Shown here: positions 25,036-32,631 of the stretch, one piece after another
Position numbering within the stretch: the first letter of the stretch is position 1
How the letters are laid out: each line of letters starts with the position of its first letter
Assembly (NCBI GenBank): GCA_001767035.1
Contig: MEKR01000023.1
Coordinates: 1-32,631 of the forward strand
Length of the DNA: 32,631 nt
Direction: 5' to 3'
Source of the DNA: Acidobacteria bacterium RIFCSPLOWO2_02_FULL_61_28
GTDB lineage: Bacteria > Acidobacteriota > Terriglobia > 2-12-FULL-54-10
Translations under genes and position numbers: made by a program
The notes under the pieces: generated by a model
Told to the model about the DNA's origin: nothing
The model's database searches: none
The model's input: the letters and a program-made list of their open reading frames with translations, nothing else

Positions 25036-26688
25036 TTACTCTGCCCTCCGCGGCGTATCCAATGGTTCTTCCCGTCTGCTCCTGGCCGGTGGAACCGTTC
25101 CATGGCCCTCCACCGGAATAAAATAGCCAACGCGGTCATTGGGTTGGGTTCCCCACCACATGCGGCCCTCTTTATCTATAAAGAAGTCCCTGATCCCGTT
25201 CTCGGGATACGGAAAGGGATACTCCACCACTTCCCCATTATCTGGATTCAACTGCCCAATGATGTCCATGTCCATCGAGGAATACCAGACATGCCCCCGT
25301 TGGTCTACATCCAGACCATACGGAGTCGGGCTGGGTCCCGGAAGGGGATATTCCTTGAACGTTTCGGTTTTCGGGTCAAATCGAGCGATCTGGCCGGCCC
25401 GATATTCCCCAAACCACACCATCCCCTTCGAATCCACTTTCATGCGGCGCGGACCGGCATTCGCCGAGGGAGGTGTATATTTGGTGATCTTTCCAGTCTT
25501 GGCGTCCACCTTGCCGATGTAGCCATCCCCCATGTTGCTGAACCAGACGGTGTTTTCCTTATCCACAGTAACTCCGTAGGCGCTCGGAACTTCTGCGTAG
25601 TTGGTAAACTTTTCCGTCTTCGGATCAAACTTGGCCAGCGGCCCGCCGGTGGACCACACGTTGCCATCCAGATCAACCGCCAGGGTATGCTTTGATCCTC
25701 GTTCCGTTGCTGGTCCGCCCGGACTTCTCGGAGGGGCATCGTAAGCGGTCATCTTCCCCGTCTTGGGATCGAGTTTGCCGATCTTGTTCTGAGCTTGGTC
25801 GGACCACCAGGCATGCCCATCCGGAGCAGCCACGACGGAATGAATCGCCGCCTGGCCTGTGTAGGGCACCTGCCATTCTCGCATGGTGGCCGTCTTGGGA
25901 TCGAGCATCGCTACCTGATTCCCGTTGTATTGCCAAATCCAGACGTTTCCCTCGGCATCGGGACGCCCCGTACCCGGAAATCGGCTTGTCCCTTTCAGTT
26001 TGAAGTCCACGTACGTGATCTTCATGGCGTCATCACTAAATGAAGCCGGATACTTTATTTCCCTGTACTGAGCCAACTCGGCCGGAGACCGTGGCAGTTC
26101 GGAATCCGGTCCAAATACGTTGCTGAGATATCCGACAACTTCCTGGGCTTTCGGATCATCGGCCGGCCACCGCAGGAAGTATCCAAACCGGTCCAGCATG
26201 ATCCCTACATCTCGCCTCCAATACGCTTCCTCCTGCCGTCGGGGAGCTACTCGACTTTGAAAACCATGGCAGGCGAAGCACCGCCCTACCAGGACTTCTT
26301 TCCCCTTGCCCTCCGGCAATAGCTTGGCCCCTTCATAGTTAGACAGGTCGGACCATCGGACCATGCCCCTTTCCAATGAGAAGTCCATGGCGCTCGTCTG
26401 GTTCCCAGCCAGGCTGACGTTTTTTCGGGGTTCCACTTTGTACCCGACGGCTCGAATGAAAACCTCATATTCTCCGTCCGGCAGACTCTGGATGCGGTAC
26501 TGTCCTTGTTTGTCCGATAAGGCGCTGACAATCACATCCGTCTTCAGGTTTCGCGCACGAACAAAGGCTCCCTTGAACGGTGTGCCGCTGGGGTCTTTCA
26601 CAGTTCCGGAAATCGTTGAACCCCAGGCCGTGTACGCTAGCGATGCAAGCAAAACCACCAGACACATGCTGATCTTTGACAATTTCAT
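25036..26688 (-). CDS. Exported carboxypeptidase-regulatory/cytochrome c/Vgb-like propeller protein (copy 2)
   Basis: The ATG at 26688 has AGGAGG eight bases upstream and yields a signal peptide (MKLSKISMCLVVLLASLAY, cleavage near AWG-S). The 550-residue product has the same order as copy 1: regulatory Ig-like domain (GTVKDPSGTPFKGAFVRARN), heme site C137-F-A-C140-H141 inside GKGKEVLVGRCFACHGFQSR, and a propeller (MVWFGEYRAGQIARFDPKT, HVWYSSMDMDIIGQLNP). It ends with about 20 extra residues rich in Pro and Arg. It lies 95 bp downstream of the TonB-dependent receptor and is probably cotranscribed with it, hinting at a shared substrate brought into the periplasm. Substrate and electron partners are unknown. 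Confidence 0.88.
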   Translation of the reverse strand: MKLSKISMCLVVLLASLAYTAWGSTISGTVKDPSGTPFKGAFVRARNLKTDVIVSALSDKQGQYRIQSLPDGEYEVFIRAVGYKVEPRKNVSLAGNQTSAMDFSLERGMVRWSDLSNYEGAKLLPEGKGKEVLVGRCFACHGFQSRVAPRRQEEAYWRRDVGIMLDRFGYFLRWPADDPKAQEVVGYLSNVFGPDSELPRSPAELAQYREIKYPASFSDDAMKITYVDFKLKGTSRFPGTGRPDAEGNVWIWQYNGNQVAMLDPKTATMREWQVPYTGQAAIHSVVAAPDGHAWWSDQAQNKIGKLDPKTGKMTAYDAPPRSPGGPATERGSKHTLAVDLDGNVWSTGGPLAKFDPKTEKFTNYAEVPSAYGVTVDKENTVWFSNMGDGYIGKVDAKTGKITKYTPPSANAGPRRMKVDSKGMVWFGEYRAGQIARFDPKTETFKEYPLPGPSPTPYGLDVDQRGHVWYSSMDMDIIGQLNPDNGEVVEYPFPYPENGIRDFFIDKEGRMWWGTQPNDRVGYFIPVEGHGTVPPARSRREEPLDTPRRAE

Positions 26689-26783
26689 GATCCTAACCTC
26701 CTCCATCTCTTTAGCAATTGCAATGAGAGTTTCCTTGGCAAGAGGAGGACCCGGTGTCCTCCTTCCCCTACTTTTCTCGCAAT

Positions 26784-29700
26784 CTAAAACGACAACTTCA
26801 TGCCGAACTGGATTTGTCGGGAGTCCGTTAAAGTGCTTGTTAAGCGCCCGGCGGATCCCTGCCGGGCACCACTGGAGGTGAACAAATTCGTACTCATGGC
26901 GCTGAAGGTCGGGTGATTGAAGACGTTGAAAGTTTCAGCGCGAAACTCAAGACGTACTGTTTCGGTGATCGGTGTAGTCTTCTTCACCGAAAAATCGAAG
27001 TTGAATTTGTCCGGCCCTTGCAGCGTCCCTCTCCCCAAATTACCGTGAAATCCCGCTGGCTGCAATACAAAGGCACAGGGATCAAAATACCGGCTCGGAC
27101 CGCCCAGCTTTTGCCCCGCGGGCACTCCCGGGCAACCAGCCGTCGTGCCTTCATGGACCGCGTGGGTGAAGCCCGGCGCCAGGTCAGGCCGGTCGTTGCC
27201 CGCTCCAGTGGCGGCGCTCCGGGAACGGTTAAAACCGGTCTTGGGAGTGTAGGGAAGGCCGGTAGAGCTATCAAAGATGACGCTCACCATCCAACCTTCT
27301 AACAGCACATCAGCGAACCCACCATAGCCACCAAATGGCAGGTCATAACTGAGATTGCTTACGAACCGGTGGCGGATGTCCTGGCTGCCGCGGCTCCACT
27401 CACTCCTCATATCATAAACAGTCTGCGCGCCGCCCGCATCGTTGAGTCCCTCCGTGCTGCTAGTGAGCGAGTCGACTGCGGTGAGCACCTTTGCCCAAGT
27501 GTAACTCATCTGCCCCCCGAAACCGGAAGCGAACCGGCGCCTGACGTTCAGGCTGAGCCCGTTATACCAGGAGTTGGTGTCGTAGGACCTCCGATTCATA
27601 CCACTGAAGACTGGATTCATGCGACCGCCGGTGGCTGCATAGAAGAACCTTCCGTCAACCAGCGTCCAAGGCTTCCCATTGACATCTGCTCCCCGGTTGA
27701 GGTGAGTGGTGCGGGAACCGGAGTACGTGGCAGAGATCATCATATTGGAAAGGATCTCGTGCTGAATGCCGAAGGTCCAGTAATACCGGGTAGGGGCGTT
27801 GGCCGGAGAAGCATAGTGGGCCATTGAATTTGGCACGTCGCGCAGAACTAAGGCGGGGTTTTCAAAAGGAAGGGGGAAAGCGATCGGGTCTGTGCCTTGT
27901 ATCAGAGTGACATCTTGGGTAAAGGGAGATTGGCCGGCAAGTGTTATTCCCATCCTTTCCTCGGGTATGATCATGGTGTAGAAAAGACCACCACCGCCCC
28001 TGATGGAGGTTCTGCCAGTCGAGAACGGGTCCCAGGAAAACCCCAGCCGGGGAGCAAAGTTCTTTTTTTTGGTTTCAAAGAAGACGTTATCAATAATCGG
28101 CGCGGTTGCCGTCAGGGGATCACCCTCAATCCGCGCTGCTTTCCCGTGTTTTTCTACTGGTGTGGTGGCCATTTCATACCGCAGCCCAATGTTCACCGTA
28201 AGGTTGGAAGTTAATCGGATGTCGTCTTGGATAAAAACACCCACCAGCGTGCTCCGCAGCGTTCGGATATTATCCAAAAAGCCCGGCTTGGCGCCGCTAA
28301 AGGTCACCGGAATGCCCCTCAGAAAATCCCCGACGGTTTGAAAGGTCATTTGCCCCACCTGGGCCCCACCGCTGGAGTTTTCATTAAACCGATACCGCCT
28401 CACCGTACCCCCAAAGGTCAGAGAATGCGAGCCCCGCTGCATGGAAACCTTCTCGCTGGAGTCAAAAATCTCCAGCATAAATAACCGGGGATCTTCTCTC
28501 CGACATCCCGGACAAGACCCCACGCTCAACGCTGGTGTCCGGATGGAAAAGGGACCGACCCTGTCGGCCGTCGTCAGAAACTTGTAGTCTGCCGGGAAAG
28601 GATAGATATCCTCGCTAGTTCCCGTGCCGAAGGTCCTTGTGAATCCAAGTGTGAGGATGTTCACGGCGGTCGGGCTCAAAACGGTATTCAGTCTGAGCGT
28701 CGCAAATTGATCTCGCCGCCGGGCAAAATCCCTAAAAACGGGGATCGGCTCCGGCCTGGTTAAGCGGGAATTATCAATCGTGTACCGGCCAAAGAGAGAA
28801 TTTGTGTCGGAGACCTGGTAGTCAATCCTGCCCATCATGTAATGCTGGTTGATGGAGGTCAACGGATTGTGGACGAACTGCCCGGTGCCGTCACCAAAGT
28901 CCAAATTGCCTGGAACATTCGGCAAAGGCAAGGAATCAACCATTGGTTGGGCCGCCGGATTGATCGGGACCGTGCCGGTAGGCAAAATCCCCCGGTGAGC
29001 ATCCGCGTTGGGTACCGTGACGACAGTGGATTGGATTTCCTCTCCAACAGAGATTCGATGTTTCCAAAAAAGAATACCCGGTCCCGCTGGATGGGCCCTC
29101 CCAAGGCGGCTCCGAACTGATTTCGCTTAAAAGGAGGGATTGGCTCATCCTTTGGGTCAAAATAGTTCTTGGCATCCAAGGAAGAGTTGCGGAGAAACTC
29201 AAAGACGCTGCCGTGAAACGTGTTGGTCCCGTTGCGAGTCACCAGATTGACCACCCCGCCCAGAGCCGTGCCGAATTCGGCGCTGTAATTGCCGGACAGG
29301 AGACTGAACTCCTGGATGGCTTCCACACCCATGCTGTTGCCTCCCGCGCCCGCCGGCGTCCTGGAGGTGTAATCATTGGCAATGGTTCCGTCAATCAGAA
29401 ACAGGTTTTCCGAGGGCCGCTGCCCTTGCACGATCAGGTTGAGACCCGTACCCCCGGAAATGTTACCGACGTAATTGTTGTTGGGGGTGACGCCAGGCTG
29501 AAGGGTCGCCAACTGGGTGTAGCTGCGACCGTTCAACGGCAAGTCCCGCATGGTGCTTTCATCCACGAGGAAGGAAACAGTGGAGTCGGTGGTTTGCACC
29601 AGCGGGGCTTCCCCGGTGACCTCCACTCTCTCCGTCACCGCCCCCACTTGCAGTTGCAGATTCACCACGGCCTCTCGGCCGACGGTCAATCGGATCCCGC

Positions 29701-29995
29701 TGCGAACTTCGGTCTGAAACCCCGCCGTCTGCGCCTCGACGGAATAGGATCCCAGCCCGAGTTCCGGGATACGGTAGCGTCCGGCTCCATCGGTGGCTGT
29801 TTGCCTGACGATGCCGGTTTCCACATTGGTCGCCCGGACCGCTGCTCCCGGAACCGCCGCAGCCGTGCTGTCCGTCACCGTCCCGGAGATGGCCGCTGTT
29901 GTTTGAGCTTGTGCCAGTACGGAAAAGAAAATCCCCAAAACGCCTGCGCATAGAGGGACCACACACCGATTTGCCTTAAGATTCCTCCGATCCAT
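26784..29995 (-). pseudogene. TonB-dependent receptor, interrupted by one frameshift
   Basis: Two frames together encode about 1070 residues. The first (from 29995) has a signal peptide (cleavage near AQA), a carboxypeptidase regulatory-like domain (ISGTVTDSTAAAVPGAAV, about 35-115) and the plug (GEAPLVQTTDSTVS, LPLNGRSYTQLATLQPGV). The second encodes a large beta-barrel ending in the outer-membrane signature RQIQFGMKLSF. The reading frame is lost near 29019: restoring one base there turns SSRYPTRML into SSTVPNADAHRG and joins ILPTGTVPINP, as expected in this family. This is the OmpA-like TonB family expanded in Acidobacteriota, thought to import oligosaccharides or other large nutrients. Both halves look otherwise well conserved, so a recent mutation or sequencing error is likely. 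Confidence 0.85.
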
Positions 29996-30989
29996 TTCGC
30001 CCCCTTCCCAAAAACATGTCCCTAGACTGTCCGTCGTGAAACTAAGTTATCGGGAAAAACATTAAGACTTAAAATAGAGCGGTTTGTGATAAGGAGACAC
30101 CGGGATCTGTTGACATCCTTTGTGCCAAAAACAGGAAAGGGGAGTTTATTGTCGAGGGCGCGGTGGAGATGTGATCTTGTGGCAGCGGAATAATCGAAGT
30201 TTCTTGGTGGAGACGGCGGCGTCGGTTGCGACGGAATCGAATATGCGAGTACCCGAAACGAAAGCGGGGCACGTCCTGTCTGAGGGTACTTCGTGGCGCC
30301 TATTCTTTGCATGGCGGGTACTCCTACAAGCCGCTCCCACCCGCCTAAGAATACCCCGACGCCACAGACACACTAATCCCGATGGCAAAGCAATGTCAAC
30401 AGAAAAACTGTTGTGCGGCCGCGGGAGTTGCAGATCATCGCCGCTGTCCCTACCGAAAACTCCATCTGGGATGAAAATCCCCGGATGGAACAGCAAGAGC
30501 AGCTTTAAGGGATTGATTCCTGGTCGAGATTCTGATTGGAAAAAACGTTAAGATTGAGGTCAGTGTTGGTCGTAATTGAACCCGCAAAAGCCATCGCTCC
30601 TCCCTGAGAAAAGACCGCAGCCTTCCACCTGTGCCTAACGAAAACTCCGTCTGCGGTGGAAAGCGCAGGTTGCACCGATCAAAAACCCGTCCGTCGCTAT
30701 GAACTGTTTGAGTGGGAAAATACATCCGCAGATTTCCGGGAATTGTTTGGCCAAACTTGAAAGTGAATACCCTCGGGAAAAAGGAAGCTCCCTCTGAAAA
30801 GGTCGAGCGAGGTGTAGCCGATTTTGTAGTCGGTCAAAGCATCAAGTTTCATTCGAGATCAATAGGTTTCAACAAGCAGGCCGCAACAGCTTCCACAAGA
30901 ATCACTTAGAAATAACAGAATTCAACAAGCTTCCATAGGCTTTAGAGCATTTTCGCCGTTGAAATATAGGGGATGAAAGTCGCCAGGGC
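29996..30989. other. Long intergenic region upstream of the TonB receptor
   Basis: Nearly 1 kb carries no reading frame with recognisable protein character on either strand. It holds a pair of 25-bp direct repeats (30444 and 30629), an inverted repeat AGTACCC (30248-30254)/GGGTACT (30284-30290) with a further GGGTACT at 30316-30322, and a lone TTGACA at 30110-30115. The minus-strand promoter of the receptor should lie in its left part, but no clear consensus was found; GGAAGGGGG precedes the receptor ATG. Confidence 0.6.
30444..30653. repeat. Pair of 25-bp direct repeats, 185 bp apart
   Basis: The copies at 30444-30468 and 30629-30653 match in 22 of 25 positions and share the core CGAAAACTCC. 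The right copy sits between TTCCACC (30623-30629) and GGTGGAA (30655-30661), which can pair. Origin unknown: regulatory sites or a decayed duplication. Confidence 0.55.
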
Positions 30990-31291
30990 ATGGCTTCCCC
31001 TGGATTATTCATGAGAATCGCGGGAATGACAGCCCCGGAAGGGGCGGAACCATGTGGCCCACGGCGGCAGCCGTGGGAGAGCAAGCGATGGTGTGTCAGC
31101 CCCGGTAGGGGCGACCGACGACCCACAGACTGGTTCCGCCGGATTTCTGTCGCCCCTCCGGGGCTTGCTCGAAAACCAACCCCGCGTCCCACGGCTTGCG
31201 CCGTGGGCCAGAATCTGTCGCGCCTCCGGCGCTCGCTTTGGTGGAAGGTTCCTTCGCTATGGAGATTCATGAATAATCCAGGTTCAGCCAT
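30990..31291. mobile_element. MITE-like element with 25-bp terminal inverted repeats
   Basis: The ends are inverted repeats matching in 22 of 25 positions, including a perfect 16-bp block (CCTGGATTATTCATGA at 30999-31014, its complement at 31267-31282) and outer ATGGCT/AGCCAT. The 302-bp interior is itself built of smaller palindromes arranged roughly symmetrically, for example CCCCGGAAGGGGC near 31032, CCACGGCGGCAGCCGTGG, CGCCCCTCCGGGGC and CCCACGGCTTGCGCCGTGGG. No transposase is encoded, and no clear target-site duplication was seen. It may be mobilised in trans or be a large structured repeat. Confidence 0.65.
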
Positions 31292-31316
31292 GCCGAAAAG
31301 CCGCGTCGTTTCCGCT

Positions 31317-31520
31317 GGGCTTTAGCCCCTGAGTCGTGTTCCTCAGCCGTTCGACTTCGCCCCTCGACTCCGCTCGGGACGGGGAAACAATACGGGCGTC
31401 CTGAGCCTGCCGAAGGGCGCTCACGGCCCTGAGCCTTTCGAAGGGCGGCTGAAGCCGTAAGGAAGAGGAGTTGATTGGACACGCCTTCCGGCCCGACTGA
31501 AGTCGTGCCCTGACGTCCCC
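31317..31520. repeat. Cluster of REP-like palindromic repeats
   Basis: The stretch contains the hairpin GGGCT-TT-AGCCC (31317-31328), two near-identical direct repeats of the CCTGAGCC...CGAAGGGC type (31400-31418 and 31428-31446), the hairpin CGGCT-GA-AGCCG (31446-31457), and a GACTGAAGTCGTGCCCTGA motif around 31496-31514. Such palindromes are dispersed in many bacterial genomes. No coding role is seen. Confidence 0.65.
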
Positions 31521-31522
31521 AC

Positions 31523-31560
31523 GTACTCTACACCAACCCTGAAAATGGTGTAGCGTGTAC
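31523..31560. repeat. Interrupted palindrome, possible operator or hairpin
   Basis: CTACACCA (31528-31535) and TGGTGTAG (31546-31553) form a perfect 8-bp stem around a 10-base loop, flanked by an outer GTAC/GTAC pair (31523-31526, 31557-31560). No T-run follows on either strand, so a terminator is unlikely. Confidence 0.45.
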
Positions 31561-31695
31561 TCGAACGCAGCTGATTAGACCATGAAATCACGGGTCCATT
31601 CTGCGGTGTTCCAGATGGTGGGTTTTGGCGCGCTTCACTGATCGAAGCAGTGCGATTCAGAATTCTTCGATTGCTGCTTTCTGACCCCGAAGAAT

Positions 31696-32631
31696 TCACG
31701 ATGCCGATTTAATGGAGGTTCCCTCGCGGATTTCGTCGTTGCCACGCTCGACAATCTCATCGCCCACCTTGAGGGCTCCGAAGACCTCCACCAGACCGTT
31801 CACCGGGGCTCCGCGCGTGACGTTGACCCACTCCGCTTTGCCGTCCCGCACGCGAATCACGAACATCCGCTCCGTGGTAACGACGACGCTGCTCGACGGG
31901 ACCAGCAAGGAAGTCCGGGTCATGCGCACGGGCCAATCCACGTCCGCGTACATCCCCGGAGCCAACCGGCCCGCCGGGTTCGGCACATCGAGTTCCACGG
32001 CCATGGAGCGGGTCCGGGTATCGAGTGTCTGCGAAACACGCGCCACAGTCCCCCGGAACGGCTGGCCTGGGTAAGCGGGAACCGTAAAAGAAACCGTCAT
32101 CCCCCTGGCGACCCCGGCTACCTGGACTTCCGGGACAGGAACCACCAGCCGCAGGCGGGAACTTTGTTCGAGGTAGAGCAGAGGCATGGTAGCGCCGCCG
32201 GTCCCGGGTCCCACCAACGCTCCTGGATGCCCCATCCGCTCGGTGACCACGCCGTCAAACGGGGCCTTGACCTGAAGATAGGCTTGCAGATTTCTTAAGG
32301 CCTCGGCCGCGGACCGAGCCGCCCGGGCAGAGTTCGTTACCGCCTGCACGACTGCTTGCGCCGCTTCGACGCCCTTTTCCGAGAGCGTCAGCTCATTCAT
32401 CGAGATGGCGCCGGGGGTGGCCGAGGCCATCTTGAGCATTTCATAGGTGGTCTGCACGGCGAGCAGCTTGGCTTGCGCTTCAGCGAACTGCAACTGCACG
32501 GCTTGCGCCTTGGACTCGGATTCCGCCACTTGCGCGTCCATTTCCGGGGCGACCAGCGAGACCAGCCTATCGCCTTCTTTGACGACGCTCCCGCGGTCCA
32601 CGTGGACGGCCTCAACAAACGAGGCCACGCG
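31696..32631 (-). CDS. RND/ABC-type efflux periplasmic adaptor (membrane fusion) protein, partial
   Basis: The frame runs off the right edge, so the N-terminus (signal peptide and first lipoyl half) is missing; 311 or so residues are present. The order is lipoyl half-motif (VHVDRGSVVKEGDRLVSL), an alpha-helical hairpin rich in Ala, Gln and Glu, the second lipoyl half (LQVKAPFDGVVTERMGHPGALV), then beta-barrel and membrane-proximal domains (FRGTVARVSQTLDTRTRSM, LAPGMYADVDWP, LLVPSSSVV). This is the HlyD/AcrA adaptor family that links an inner-membrane pump to an outer-membrane channel. No pump gene lies downstream (to the left), so the adaptor is the last gene of its unit. The substrate is unknown. 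Confidence 0.92.
   Translation of the reverse strand, partial: RVASFVEAVHVDRGSVVKEGDRLVSLVAPEMDAQVAESESKAQAVQLQFAEAQAKLLAVQTTYEMLKMASATPGAISMNELTLSEKGVEAAQAVVQAVTNSARAARSAAEALRNLQAYLQVKAPFDGVVTERMGHPGALVGPGTGGATMPLLYLEQSSRLRLVVPVPEVQVAGVARGMTVSFTVPAYPGQPFRGTVARVSQTLDTRTRSMAVELDVPNPAGRLAPGMYADVDWPVRMTRTSLLVPSSSVVVTTERMFVIRVRDGKAEWVNVTRGAPVNGLVEVFGALKVGDEIVERGNDEIREGTSIKSAS

Noticed and set aside
21815-26688. Streptogramin (virginiamycin B) resistance function for the two propeller proteins
   Set aside because: Only the propeller resembles Vgb; the signal peptides, Ig-like domain and heme motif argue against a cytoplasmic antibiotic lyase.
30022-30909. Several 65-143 codon frames upstream of the TonB receptor
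   Set aside because: Overlapping frames on both strands with no motifs, no good ribosome sites and no coding bias.
30902-31482. Short frames across the MITE-like element and REP cluster
   Set aside because: They are translations of palindromic repeats, a frequent source of false hypothetical proteins.

Overview
The window comes from an Acidobacteriota genome, most likely of the Solibacteres/Bryobacter type (inference from gene content; there is no rRNA here). The main pointers are two secreted beta-propeller proteins sharing the Solibacter-type C-terminal domain (TIGR03437 type), a VWFA-related acidobacterial lipoprotein-like family (TIGR03436 type), a very large TonB-dependent receptor with an N-terminal carboxypeptidase-regulatory domain, high GC content and abundant dispersed palindromic repeats.

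Layout. From 1 to about 8360, on the plus strand, lie two adjacent exported propeller proteins that differ at the N-terminus (seven SBBP-type repeats versus six NHL-type repeats) but share about 680 residues of C-terminal sequence without net indels, followed by an exported von Willebrand A-domain protein. From 8385 to 17114, still plus strand, is housekeeping and metabolic coding: YceI-like, aldo/keto reductase, DUF4242, a class III type sirtuin, LarC (nickel-pincer cofactor), MetG, TatD-family hydrolase (overlapping metG by one base), long-chain polyprenyl diphosphate synthase and a CYTH-domain protein. From 17134 to 19908 is a metal-ion unit: promoter, a structured leader ending in a textbook intrinsic terminator, a PRC-PRC-MgtE_N-CBS-CBS soluble protein, and an Nramp-fold transporter whose ion site is altered from DPGN/MPH to DAGG/APW. 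I consider this the best candidate for an under-described system: a transcription-attenuated, probably Mg2+-related, transporter with a detached MgtE-like sensor.

From 19931 to 29995 everything is on the minus strand: a secreted hypothetical protein, a DUF4159 protein, two paralogous exported proteins that fuse a carboxypeptidase-regulatory domain, a CxxCH cytochrome c segment and a streptogramin-lyase-like propeller, and a TonB-dependent receptor broken by one frameshift. Between the two paralogs sits a plus-strand tRNA(CAU), probably Ile2, with the remnants of a tyrosine integrase starting six bases after its CCA end, fused in frame to a decayed DDE transposase. A 43-nt fragment resembling the 5' part of the same tRNA lies on the far side of the first paralog. 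This looks like an old integration or duplication scar.

From 29996 to 31695 there is no convincing gene. This stretch holds a 302-bp MITE-like element with 25-bp terminal inverted repeats and a cluster of REP-like palindromes. The window ends inside a minus-strand RND-type efflux adaptor protein.

All family assignments are from motif recognition by eye; no database search was run.
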